A stretch of DNA of 11,630 nt from NCBI RefSeq assembly GCF_937875145.1, contig NZ_CALNCS010000209.1, forward strand, positions 1 through 11,630, written 5' to 3'. The notes under the pieces are model-generated. The model had not been told where the DNA came from. It worked only from the letters and a program-made list of their open reading frames with translations, and made no database searches. The first letter of the stretch is position 1; every line of letters begins with the position of its first letter. Positions 5,508 to 11,630 of the stretch are shown here, in pieces. The stretch is from Alkalibaculum bacchi. GTDB taxonomy: Bacteria; Bacillota; Clostridia; Eubacteriales; Alkalibacteraceae. The position numbers and the translations under genes were made by a program.

Positions 5508-6902
5508 ATGGAAAATGCAACAAATGTATTGCAACAAATCAACTCTTTTGTATGGGGACCCCCTCTACTAATTTTATTAGTAGGTACTGGAATCTATCTG
5601 ACCTTACGCTTGGGACTAATTCAGGTATTTAAACTGCCTTTAGCTTTGCGCTATCTGTTTTCCAAGGATCCTGATGACAAAGATGGACAAGGGGATGTGT
5701 CTAGCTTTGCAGCTTTATGTACTGCTCTCGCTGCCACAATAGGTACAGGTAATATCGTTGGAGTAGCTACTGCTATTAAAGTAGGTGGCCCTGGAGCACT
5801 ATTTTGGATGTGGTTAGCTGGTTTCTTTGGCATGGCTACTAAGTATGCAGAGTGCTTATTATCTGTAAAATATAGAGTCGTAGATGAAAACGGAGAAATG
5901 TCCGGTGGACCGATGTATTACATAGAGAGAGGCTTAGGCAATAAGTGGCTTGCAAAAGCATTTGCTTTTTTTGGCATAGGAGTTGCACTATTTGGTATCG
6001 GAACTTTTGCGCAGATTAATTCCATCACTGAAGCGGTTAATCTTACCTTTAATGTTCCTATATTAGCCACTGCAATAATCATCACCGTCCTCGTTGCACT
6101 GATTACTCTAGGAGGAATCAAAAGTATCTCTAAAGCAGCAGAGATTATCGTACCTTTCATGACTGTATTTTACGTTGCTAGTTCAATAATGATTCTTGGT
6201 TTAAATATAGAAGCTCTTCCTTCAACAATTATCCTAGTTGTAAAAAGTGCTTTTACTCCCACAGCTGCAACAGGTGGATTTCTCGGTGCAAGTGTAATGC
6301 TTGCTATTCGAAGTGGAGTAGCACGAGGTGTTTTTTCCAATGAATCTGGACTCGGAAGCGCCCCCATTGCAACTGCTGCTGCAAAAACAAATTCTTGCGT
6401 AAAACAAGGGCTCATTTCTATGACAGGAACTTTTTTTGATACCATTATCGTATGTACCATGACAGGTTTAATCCTCATTATGACAGGGCAATGGCAAGGC
6501 AATTATGCAGGAGCCAGTATGACAAATATGGCCTTTAAACAAGGTTTAGGTGGTTGGGGATCTTATATCGTCACCATCGGCCTAATCTTCTTTGCTTTTA
6601 CGACGATATTAGGTTGGAACTACTATGGGGAAAGGTGTACAGAGTATTTATTTGGTGTAAAAGGGATTAAACCCTACCGATATATCTTTATTCTGTTAGT
6701 GTCTGTAGGGGCGTTTCTTAAATTAGATTTGATCTGGATTTTAGCAGATATCGTCAATGGACTAATGGCCTTACCAAATCTAATTGCTCTCATCGGTTTA
6801 AGACATGTTGTAAATAATGAAACAAAGATTTACTTCCAGCAATTAAAAGAAAAAAGCAAAGCAAAGTTATCCAAAACAATATCTTCTGTAAATGAAATAT
6901 AA
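5508..6902 (+). CDS. Sodium:alanine/glycine symporter (AGCS family)
   Basis: A 464-aa polytopic inner-membrane carrier (about 10-11 helices) of the alanine-or-glycine:cation symporter family (AgcS/AlsT/DagA type), importing alanine or glycine with Na+. Family motifs are clear: LAATIGTGNIVGVATAI (residues about 74-90), GGPMYYIERGLG (about 133-144) and GVFSNESGLGSAPIATAAA (about 273-291). Full length for the family, with a charged cytosolic tail (KEKSKAKLSK). The start has AAGGAGG 7-8 bases upstream. It is a single-gene unit with its own promoter, tandem glycine riboswitch and terminators on both sides. The riboswitch points to glycine as a physiological substrate, possibly feeding glycine fermentation or the cleavage system. 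Confidence 0.95.
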   Translation: MENATNVLQQINSFVWGPPLLILLVGTGIYLTLRLGLIQVFKLPLALRYLFSKDPDDKDGQGDVSSFAALCTALAATIGTGNIVGVATAIKVGGPGALFWMWLAGFFGMATKYAECLLSVKYRVVDENGEMSGGPMYYIERGLGNKWLAKAFAFFGIGVALFGIGTFAQINSITEAVNLTFNVPILATAIIITVLVALITLGGIKSISKAAEIIVPFMTVFYVASSIMILGLNIEALPSTIILVVKSAFTPTAATGGFLGASVMLAIRSGVARGVFSNESGLGSAPIATAAAKTNSCVKQGLISMTGTFFDTIIVCTMTGLILIMTGQWQGNYAGASMTNMAFKQGLGGWGSYIVTIGLIFFAFTTILGWNYYGERCTEYLFGVKGIKPYRYIFILLVSVGAFLKLDLIWILADIVNGLMALPNLIALIGLRHVVNNETKIYFQQLKEKSKAKLSKTISSVNEI

Positions 6903-6914
6903 TTTTTTTATTTT

Positions 6915-6943
6915 AGGTAGGTGATTCGTCACCTACCTTTTTT
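6915..6943 (+). terminator. Intrinsic terminator of the symporter gene
   Basis: AGGTAGGTGA (6915-6924), loop TTCG, TCACCTACCT (6929-6938), then a T-run. This is a textbook 10-bp stem with a stable tetraloop, placed 12 bases after the stop. Confidence 0.92.
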
Positions 6944-7021
6944 AATAAGAATTAAAATGTAACAAATTCGCCTTATTTTTTATTTGATTGAACCCTCTAT
7001 ATGTACTTCTTGGTTTACCTA

Positions 7022-7053
7022 TTGTAAACTAATATTATTTTTTTAGTTGACAA
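7022..7053 (+). promoter_or_regulatory. BirA (biotin repressor) operator of bioY
   Basis: TTGTAAACT (7022-7030), N14, AGTTGACAA (7045-7053) fits the conserved BirA operator TTGTAAACY-N14/15-RGTTTACAA with a single change in the right arm. The right arm overlaps the -35 box, so biotinyl-AMP-BirA binding would block the bioY promoter when biotin is plentiful. Confidence 0.85.
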
Positions 7054-7075
7054 TTATTCTAGAGTTTACTATAAT
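7047..7075 (+). promoter_or_regulatory. Sigma-A promoter of bioY
   Basis: Consensus TTGACA (7047-7052), a 17-base spacer, and consensus TATAAT (7070-7075). The -35 is embedded in the right arm of the BirA operator. The perfect palindrome AATGATATCATT (7073-7084) covers the region between the -10 and the likely transcript start. Confidence 0.9.
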
Positions 7076-7115
7076 GATATCATTCTATAAATAATACATA
7101 TTTGAAAGGATCAAT

Positions 7116-7658
7116 ATGAAAAATCAAAAAAACACTACTCTTACTTTTATCGGTCTTATGACTGCAATAATGTGCATATTAGGGCCACTTTCTATAGCCA
7201 TCCCCTTGTCCCCTGTACCCATTAGCTTTACAACTCTAGGCATATACCTTGCTGTAATCTTATTAGGATGTAAAAATAGTACCATTAGTACCTTAGTTTA
7301 TCTATTAATGGGGCTCGTCGGTATACCTGTTTTTTCTGGCTTTACAGCTGGACCAGGAAAACTATTAGGTCCAACTGGGGGGTATCTCATTGGCTTTTTT
7401 TTCATGGCTCTTATTGCAGGATACTTTGTAGACAAATTTAATGGTAACATCTCTATGCAAATTTTCGGACTAATTCTAGGCACTATGGCTACATATGCAT
7501 TAGGCACTTTATGGTTAGCATATCAGGCAAATTTGACCTTTAAAGCCGCATTATTTGCCGGCGTGATCCCTTACATTTTAGGCGATGGCATTAAATTAGG
7601 CATTGCTATTGCTTTAGGGAACCCAATAAAAGAGCGCCTGCAGCGCTTTAGTCGCTAG
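7116..7658 (+). CDS. bioY: Biotin transporter BioY (ECF S-component)
   Basis: A 180-aa integral membrane protein of the BioY family, the substrate-binding S-component of the energy-coupling-factor biotin importer. Typical features are IPLSPVPISFTTLGIYLA near the first helices, the GLVGIPVFSGFTAGPGKLLGPTGGYLIGF signature (residues about 66-94), and about six hydrophobic helices. Length is normal. The ECF T and ATPase subunits are not in the window, so it would use a shared ECF module elsewhere. The ATG follows GAAAGGATC with normal spacing. Regulation by biotin through BirA is directly supported by the operator upstream. Confidence 0.95.
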   Translation: MKNQKNTTLTFIGLMTAIMCILGPLSIAIPLSPVPISFTTLGIYLAVILLGCKNSTISTLVYLLMGLVGIPVFSGFTAGPGKLLGPTGGYLIGFFFMALIAGYFVDKFNGNISMQIFGLILGTMATYALGTLWLAYQANLTFKAALFAGVIPYILGDGIKLGIAIALGNPIKERLQRFSR

Positions 7659-7673
7659 TCATTAGTCACTAGC
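7654..7673 (+). repeat. Heptameric AGTC repeat / weak hairpin at bioY end
   Basis: AGTC recurs every 7 bases across the bioY stop (7650-7667), and GCTAGT (7654-7659) can pair with ACTAGC (7668-7673). Only a weak T-rich tail follows, so it would be a poor terminator. Confidence 0.35.
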
Positions 7674-7809
7674 ATTTGGATATTTCTTTAGGGTCAAAAG
7701 TAGAATTTTCTATTAAATAAATATGTCTTTTATTCACTAAGATTCTCTTACCACTTCCTCTAAGGTAGTTGCGGATTGTACAATCAAGTTTCCATTATAA
7801 AGTAGCACC

Positions 7810-7838
7810 TTGTTTATTATAACAAAATACAATATAAT
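7810..7838 (+). promoter_or_regulatory. Promoter of the alarmone synthetase gene
   Basis: TTGTTT (7810-7815), a 17-base spacer, and consensus TATAAT (7833-7838), 63 bases before the start codon. Confidence 0.65.
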
Positions 7839-7883
7839 TCCTTATATAGAATGGATTCCAATACATTTTCTAATAAATAAATC

Positions 7884-7897
7884 AAAGGGGTACCTTT
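7884..7897 (+). promoter_or_regulatory. Hairpin covering the ribosome binding site
   Basis: AAAGG (7884-7888) can pair with CCTTT (7893-7897) over GGTA. The stem contains the AAAGGGG Shine-Dalgarno of the synthetase gene, so it may lower translation; the stem is only 5 bp. Confidence 0.4.
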
Positions 7898-7900
7898 ATA

Positions 7901-8575
7901 ATGGAAATAAAACCAATAGTAGCTATGGAGCAACTAAACATCATTGAAAAAGATTTAAAGCGATTTTTATTGTCTTATCGATTTGGGCTTGAAGAGGTAA
8001 TGACAAAAATCAATATTTTAAGACAAGATTTTCAATATATTCATGATTACAATCCTATTGAACATGTTAAATCTAGAGTAAAAAGCCCTGAGAGTATTTT
8101 AAAAAAAATAAACAGAAAAGATTTAGACATTTCTATAGCTTCTATAAAAGAGAGTATTCGGGATATAGCAGGAATTCGTATTGTTTGTTCCTTTATATCA
8201 GATATTTATACGATAAGTGAAATGATTCAAAGCCAGAAAGATTTAAAGATTGTCGAGTGCAAAGACTATATTAAAAACCCTAAACCTAACGGATATCAGA
8301 GCCTTCACTTAATCTTGCAGATTCCCGTTTTTATGTCTGATGGAGTAGAAGAAGTTTATGTTGAAATTCAGATTCGCACCATTGGAATGGATTTTTGGGC
8401 AAGCTTAGAGCATAAAATCTTTTATAAGTACAATAAAGATATTCCGCAAAAGTTAATAGATGAACTTAGAGAAGCCGCCATTATTACAGCTCAATTAGAA
8501 AAAAGGATGGAAATTCTCAACAATGAAATTGAAAGAATCAAACAAATAAATAGTACAGACAATAAAAATAGATGA
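7901..8575 (+). CDS. Small alarmone synthetase (RelP/YwaC-like (p)ppGpp synthetase)
   Basis: A 224-aa cytosolic single-domain GTP pyrophosphokinase that moves pyrophosphate from ATP to GDP or GTP to make (p)ppGpp. It has the synthetase motifs in order: NPIEHVKSRVKSPESILKK (residues 51-69), IRDIAGIRIVCSF (86-98), YIKNPKPNGYQSLHL (123-137) with the GTP-binding Tyr/His, and VEIQIRTIGMDFWASLEHKIFYK (154-176) with catalytic Glu155. There is no hydrolase, TGS or ACT domain, so it is not full-length Rel. The N-terminus and the GMDFWASLEHKI block look closer to YwaC/RelP than to YjbM/RelQ; this call comes from memory of the families. It is a single gene with its own promoter and terminator. Confidence 0.93.
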   Translation: MEIKPIVAMEQLNIIEKDLKRFLLSYRFGLEEVMTKINILRQDFQYIHDYNPIEHVKSRVKSPESILKKINRKDLDISIASIKESIRDIAGIRIVCSFISDIYTISEMIQSQKDLKIVECKDYIKNPKPNGYQSLHLILQIPVFMSDGVEEVYVEIQIRTIGMDFWASLEHKIFYKYNKDIPQKLIDELREAAIITAQLEKRMEILNNEIERIKQINSTDNKNR

Positions 8576-8606
8576 TACTTCATTATAATGAAGTTCATCT
8601 ATTTTT
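8571..8606. terminator. Bidirectional terminator between converging genes
   Basis: GATGA (8571-8575), a bulged T, ACTTCAT, loop TATA, ATGAAGT, TCATC (to 8599), then TATTTTTGT on the plus strand. On the minus strand the same stem is followed by TATTTTTATT. It starts inside the stop codon of the alarmone synthetase gene and also serves the URO-D-type gene from the right. Confidence 0.88.
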
Positions 8607-8701
8607 GTATAATAGGTATTTTTTACTTTTGACTTAGCTTTTGTTCATGACATCCTTAAAGAAACGTCCAATTTTGACCTCAAAGCTTAGTCCTAAGGTG
8701 T

Positions 8702-9703
8702 TTATTTATTCAATCTACTGATTTCTTCCGTTATTGCCTCATATACTCCTGGGTATACACTACCCGGTCCACCTTGTGTGATACAAGGAATAAAATAATG
8801 CTTTCCACATTCCTCTATAGCTTTTCGAGTTTCGGCTGCAACGCTTTCTTTTGTCCAATCTTCTTTGTCAATCAAAGAGTTGTCTATATTCCCCATAAAA
8901 GAGATTTTTCCGCCATACTTTTTAATCAGTTCAGCGACATTATTATTTGAAATACACCCTTGCCAAATATCAATTCCCATTTCAATCATGTGAGGTACTA
9001 AATTCGCTGCGTAGGAATCGCTGTGATGTACAATCAGTTGTACTCCATTTGCTTTGTAGAAGCCATAGATCTTTTTGTAAGCAGGAACAATAAATTCTTC
9101 AAACATATCAGGTGATAAGAATGAATTTTTAGAGCTACCCCAATCATCGTGATGGAAAATACAATCAGGTTTATAATATTTAACGAGTTCTGCTGCGTAT
9201 TTTAATTCATACTCTGTAATGTAGTCGATTAATGCATGCATTTCTTCAGGTTCTTCATAGAAGTTTAAAAGACAATCATCCATACCCATTAAATGATGGC
9301 ACATTTCAAATACACCGGGTGCAACAAAAGCTGTAGCAAAAACCTCGTTGCGGTCAATAGCTTCAATTGCTGGTAGATATGGCTCCCATGCTTCTGGAGG
9401 AAGGTCTGTCTTCGGAGCCCTGACGACATCTCTCCACTTTGTAATATCTTTGACTACTTTGTGCGCTTCATCGTGTACAGGAAAACCACCTGGATGACCT
9501 TCTGGCCATGCAAAAGTAATTCCCCAAGCATTTTTTGCAGGTTCTCCTCCTGGCATAGGTGATTTTCCTTGACTAGTAATAGGGTCACCCATAATCATAC
9601 CGTAAATTGCATCTGTACACATAAAAGCTTCATATTGATTTACAATTCGATCAGGATTTCCTCCTGTGATCGTTTCCATAAGGTTTTGTCTTTTCGTTAA
9701 CAT
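8702..9703 (-). CDS. URO-D family corrinoid-type methyltransferase with altered zinc motif
   Basis: A 333-aa TIM-barrel protein of the uroporphyrinogen decarboxylase superfamily, in the branch of MtaA/MtbA/CmuA-like methyltransferases that pass methyl groups to or from corrinoid proteins. In MtaA-type enzymes zinc is held by His-x-Cys and a distal Cys. Here the matching site reads VHHSDS (residues 225-230), with Asp229 where Cys is expected, while a distal Cys307 (FIPCITQGGPG) remains. HHDDWGSS (184-191) and GGEPAKNAWGITFAWPEGHPGG are other recognisable blocks. Heme-pathway URO-D is unlikely from this context. The start is set by AGGAGG 5 bases upstream. It stands alone, without a corrinoid protein beside it, but a truncated corrinoid cap lies at 178-459. 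The substrate is unknown. Confidence 0.8.
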   Translation of the reverse strand: MLTKRQNLMETITGGNPDRIVNQYEAFMCTDAIYGMIMGDPITSQGKSPMPGGEPAKNAWGITFAWPEGHPGGFPVHDEAHKVVKDITKWRDVVRAPKTDLPPEAWEPYLPAIEAIDRNEVFATAFVAPGVFEMCHHLMGMDDCLLNFYEEPEEMHALIDYITEYELKYAAELVKYYKPDCIFHHDDWGSSKNSFLSPDMFEEFIVPAYKKIYGFYKANGVQLIVHHSDSYAANLVPHMIEMGIDIWQGCISNNNVAELIKKYGGKISFMGNIDNSLIDKEDWTKESVAAETRKAIEECGKHYFIPCITQGGPGSVYPGVYEAITEEISRLNK

Positions 9704-9998
9704 ATTTACCTCCTGATACTTATTATTTTAACATTTAACATGAATTCATCCTTGATATGACCAGACCTACATTAATTACACAACTTACATAAAGTATTAG
9801 AACAGTTCTTTCTAAATATATTGTTTTAAATCACAAAGATGAATTTTATATATTTATAATTATATACTCCTTCTTCAATTTTGTCTATACTTAAATTTTA
9901 CAATATCATTTCCTCATACTCTTCATAAATAATAGATATTTTTATGCAGTGATACACATATACTTCTTTATTAAAACTAAAAATGGTGATTATTTTGC
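9704..9998. other. AT-rich intergenic stretch without a gene
   Basis: No ORF with a credible ribosome binding site. Near the right-hand start codon lies a tandem heptamer, TTAACAT-TTAACAT (9728-9741), followed by the palindrome ATGAATTCAT (9740-9749); both are in the leader of the URO-D-type gene. No clear promoter was found for that gene. Confidence 0.4.
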
Positions 9999-10038
9999 AT
10001 AGAATTTATTTAAAGAAATTCTATATTTGATTGCAAAA
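9992..10038. repeat. Nested inverted repeat beyond the regulator terminator
   Basis: ATAGAATTT (9999-10007) pairs perfectly with AAATTCTAT (10016-10024), and TTTTGC (9993-9998) with GCAAAA (10033-10038) can close the outside. It could form a cruciform or a second, weak hairpin downstream of the regulator gene. Confidence 0.4.
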
Positions 10039-10074
10039 AGTAGAAATAGGGAAGAACAAAGTTCTCCCCTATTT
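10034..10074 (-). terminator. Intrinsic terminator of the molbindin regulator gene
   Basis: On the minus strand AAATAGGG-G-AGAAC, loop TTT, GTTCT-T-CCCTATTT forms a 14-bp stem with one G-U pair (10044-10074), followed by CTACTTTTT. The equivalent position on the plus strand is an A-C mismatch, so the structure fits the minus strand. It lies 17 bases after the stop. Confidence 0.82.
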
Positions 10075-10090
10075 TGGATTTGAATGTGAT

Positions 10091-10612
10091 TTATTTAAGC
10101 ACTACAACGGACATAGCCTTAAATATAGCATAAAGCTCGTCTCTCTTTTTAATATCCATTTCGATCATAGATGCTTTTGTAATAAGTATACGAAGAGGTA
10201 TTCCAACATCTAATAGAACTTTGACGCTTTCGCCATCAACCTCTATGTCTTCTACAACACCTTTGTGCACATTTCTTGCGCTACTTTTAAACGCTTCTTT
10301 GCCTATGATAATATCCTCTGAACGTATCGCTATTTTAACCTGACCTTCTAACTCAGTTGAAACAGAGATTTTCACTCCATTAGTAACACCAAATTTCAAA
10401 TTTCCTTCTGTTATAATCTCCCCATCAAAAACATTTTCTGCTTTTCCAGTATTCATAAGGTATAGATCTAATTGGGTTTGAGATACGCGAATGCTCCTAC
10501 CTATGTGATGAGCGCTAATATCGCCTCTTTTAATCATTTCGTAAATTGTATATTTTGATAGCTTTAATTTATTGGCTAACTCCTCTGGAGTATATAATAC
10601 TTCTTCTTGCAT
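10091..10612 (-). CDS. Molybdate/tungstate-responsive regulator (excisionase-type HTH + molbindin)
   Basis: A 173-aa one-component regulator. Residues about 6-53 are an excisionase/MerR-like helix-turn-helix (YTPEELANKLKLSKYTIYEMIKRGDISAHHIGRSIRVS). Residues about 80-109 (VKIAIRSEDIIIG) recall the start of ModC-type TOBE regions. Residues about 110-172 are a molbindin (Mop/TOBE) domain with SARNVHKGVVEDI, LDVGIPLRILITKASM and the closing IFKAMSVVVL, which binds oxyanions in this family. It is ModE-like in plan but with a different DNA-binding domain. The start at 10612 has GAGGAGG about 6 bases upstream; the open frame to 10639 lacks this. It is divergent from modA with abutting promoters, so control of the mod operon is expected, and autoregulation is likely. 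The choice between Mo and W cannot be read. Confidence 0.85.
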   Translation of the reverse strand: MQEEVLYTPEELANKLKLSKYTIYEMIKRGDISAHHIGRSIRVSQTQLDLYLMNTGKAENVFDGEIITEGNLKFGVTNGVKISVSTELEGQVKIAIRSEDIIIGKEAFKSSARNVHKGVVEDIEVDGESVKVLLDVGIPLRILITKASMIEMDIKKRDELYAIFKAMSVVVLK

Positions 10613-10664
10613 ATGAAACCTCCTCGTTTCTTTTATCATAGATAGTAATTGGGTCTACTCCTTT

Positions 10665-10692
10665 ATTATACTACATTCTGATTAATTATCAA
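10665..10692 (-). promoter_or_regulatory. Promoter of the molbindin regulator gene
   Basis: On the minus strand TTGATA (10687-10692), a 16-base spacer, and TATAAT (10665-10670). Its -35 box directly abuts the -35 of modA. Confidence 0.75.
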
Positions 10693-10721
10693 TTGACATT
10701 TACAAAGGAGTGCACTATAAT
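10693..10721 (+). promoter_or_regulatory. Consensus promoter of modA
   Basis: Perfect TTGACA (10693-10698), a 17-base spacer, and perfect TATAAT (10716-10721), 84 bases before the start codon. A promoter this strong suggests that expression is set by repression. Confidence 0.88.
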
Positions 10722-10754
10722 TTATTTAAAATACTTCATATTGGTTTTAGTTAG

Positions 10755-10774
10755 ATTTAATTAAATTTAATTAA
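10755..10774 (+). repeat. Tandem decamer in the modA leader
   Basis: ATTTAATTAA occurs twice in tandem, each copy containing the palindrome TTTAATTAAA or TTAATTAA. It lies about 30 bases downstream of the likely transcript start and could be a regulator site or an unstructured leader. Confidence 0.4.
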
Positions 10775-10804
10775 GTTATATCATAAAGAAAGAGGAGAAA
10801 ATCA

Positions 10805-11630
10805 ATGAAAAAACGCAGTATTATTTTAACACTTTTATTAGTACTTACTTTATTCTTTGCTGGTTGCAATAGCACAGATACAGGTAACGATGCTAATAAC
10901 GAAACAAATAAAAAAACAGCAGCAGAAGAATCAACTGAGAAAGGTGTTACCATAAACATTTCAGCAGCAGCTAGTTTATCTGAAGCATTGACTGAAATTC
11001 AAACGGAATACGAGAAGGAAACCAAGGACACTTTACAATTTAACTTTGCAGGTTCAGGATCCCTTCAAAAACAAATTCAAGAAGGTGCACCTTGTGACCT
11101 ATTTGTTTCTGCTTCTAAGGCACATATGGATACATTAGAAGGAGCAGGTTTCATCGATCCAGAGTCTCGTAAAGATATACTTGGAAATACACTTACCCTT
11201 ATTGCATCTAAAGAAAATGCCGATGTAATCAAAGGAACAAATTCTTTGACAAGTGCTGATGTAGAAAGTATTTCTATAGGAGAACCAGAGACAGTACCAG
11301 CTGGAAAGTATGCACAACAAAGTTTTGAAAGCCTTGGATTTGCAGATGAAATAAAAGACAAAATCATCTTAGCTAAAGACGTAAAACAAGTTTTAGAATA
11401 TGTAGAAACTGGCAATGTAGATTGTGGACTAGTATACAAATCAGATGCAATATTACTTGAAACTGGTAAAATCGTTGCAGACATACCAGAAGACAGCCAT
11501 GACCCTATTGTATACCCAGCAGCATTAATTAAAGACGGCGAGCAATTAGAAGCTGCAGCTGATTTCTATGAATTTTTACAAACAGATTACGCAAAAGGTG
11601 TATTTGAAAAATATGGTTTTGTAATATTGT
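10805..11630 (+). CDS. modA: Molybdate ABC transporter binding lipoprotein ModA (3' end cut)
   Basis: An open frame of 275 codons runs off the right edge. It begins with a lipoprotein signal peptide (MKKRSIILTLLLVLTLFFAGC; lipidated Cys21), a Ser/Thr/Asn/Glu-rich linker (22-47), then the ModA periplasmic-type fold: INISAAASLSEALTEI (50-65), FAGSGSLQKQIQEGAPCDLFVSAS (81-104), VPAGKYAQQSFESLG (164-178) and VDCGLVYKSDA (205-215). These Ser/Ala and Val/Tyr elements line the oxyanion pocket in the family. ModA proteins are about 250-280 aa including signal, so only a few residues are probably missing (EKYGFVIL is near the usual end). The ribosome binding site is GAGGAG. modB and modC are expected next. 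Control by the divergent molbindin regulator is inferred. Confidence 0.93.
   Translation, partial: MKKRSIILTLLLVLTLFFAGCNSTDTGNDANNETNKKTAAEESTEKGVTINISAAASLSEALTEIQTEYEKETKDTLQFNFAGSGSLQKQIQEGAPCDLFVSASKAHMDTLEGAGFIDPESRKDILGNTLTLIASKENADVIKGTNSLTSADVESISIGEPETVPAGKYAQQSFESLGFADEIKDKIILAKDVKQVLEYVETGNVDCGLVYKSDAILLETGKIVADIPEDSHDPIVYPAALIKDGEQLEAAADFYEFLQTDYAKGVFEKYGFVIL

Noticed and set aside
5426..5632. 68-codon plus-strand ORF before the symporter
   Set aside because: It runs through the riboswitch terminator and overlaps the symporter start in another frame; no ribosome binding site. A regulatory upstream ORF is unlikely.
6170..6502. 110-codon minus-strand ORF
   Set aside because: It lies wholly opposite the AGCS symporter gene, with low-complexity Pro/Ala/Val composition typical of antisense frames.
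7740..7842. Minus-strand open stretch with protein-like text (KVLLYNGNLIVQSATTLEEVVRES)
   Set aside because: Only about 34 codons between stops, possible TTG start only, opposite a good plus-strand promoter; no family recognised. Kept as a chance ORF.
10031..10213. 60-codon plus-strand ORF
   Set aside because: It begins beside a terminator hairpin and overlaps the molbindin domain of the regulator on the other strand.
11077..11484. 135-codon minus-strand ORF
   Set aside because: It is a shadow of modA, which has signal peptide, lipobox and family motifs in the plus frame.

Overview
The window is AT-rich DNA from a low-GC, anaerobic, spore-forming-type Firmicute (class Clostridia). The evidence is strong AGGAGG-type ribosome binding sites, TTGACA-17-TATAAT promoters, a tandem glycine riboswitch, a BirA-type biotin operator, a short alarmone synthetase, a Cys/Phe/Leu-rich miniprotein of clostridial type, and corrinoid/URO-D methyl-transfer genes. 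The overall look is like Alkaliphilus and relatives, but the genus is an inference that the sequence alone cannot settle.

Left block (1-3627, minus strand). Reading in the direction of transcription, a compact operon runs rlmN, then a short QueG-like double [4Fe-4S] protein, then a 53-codon unrecognised ORF, then two half-size chromate-type (CHR) transporter subunits. All junctions overlap or abut. After a 135-base gap comes a lone cap domain of a corrinoid (B12) protein whose cobalamin-binding domain is missing. It stops at the edge of a hairpin-rich non-coding block (1-177) that contains a bidirectional terminator and looks like a dispersed structured element.

Middle block (3800-4982). Small genes sit here: a 50-aa hydrophobic Cys-containing protein made of two near-identical halves (plus strand), a 69-aa charged coiled-coil-like protein (minus), and a 102-aa protein with 15 histidines at strictly alternating positions followed by a helical domain (minus). 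The last is a likely metal-binding protein. Its upstream region holds a long inverted repeat.

Right block (5170-9703). A consensus promoter, tandem glycine riboswitch with kink-turn leader, and terminator precede a Na+:alanine/glycine symporter. A biotin transporter gene (bioY) follows under a BirA operator/promoter, then a RelP/YwaC-like small alarmone synthetase. It converges, through a shared bidirectional terminator, on a URO-D-family methyltransferase with an altered zinc motif.

Right end (10091-11630). A one-component molybdate/tungstate-type regulator (excisionase-like HTH plus molbindin domain) is transcribed away from modA, a molybdate-binding lipoprotein cut by the window edge. The two promoters have directly abutting -35 boxes. 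modBC are expected just outside the window.
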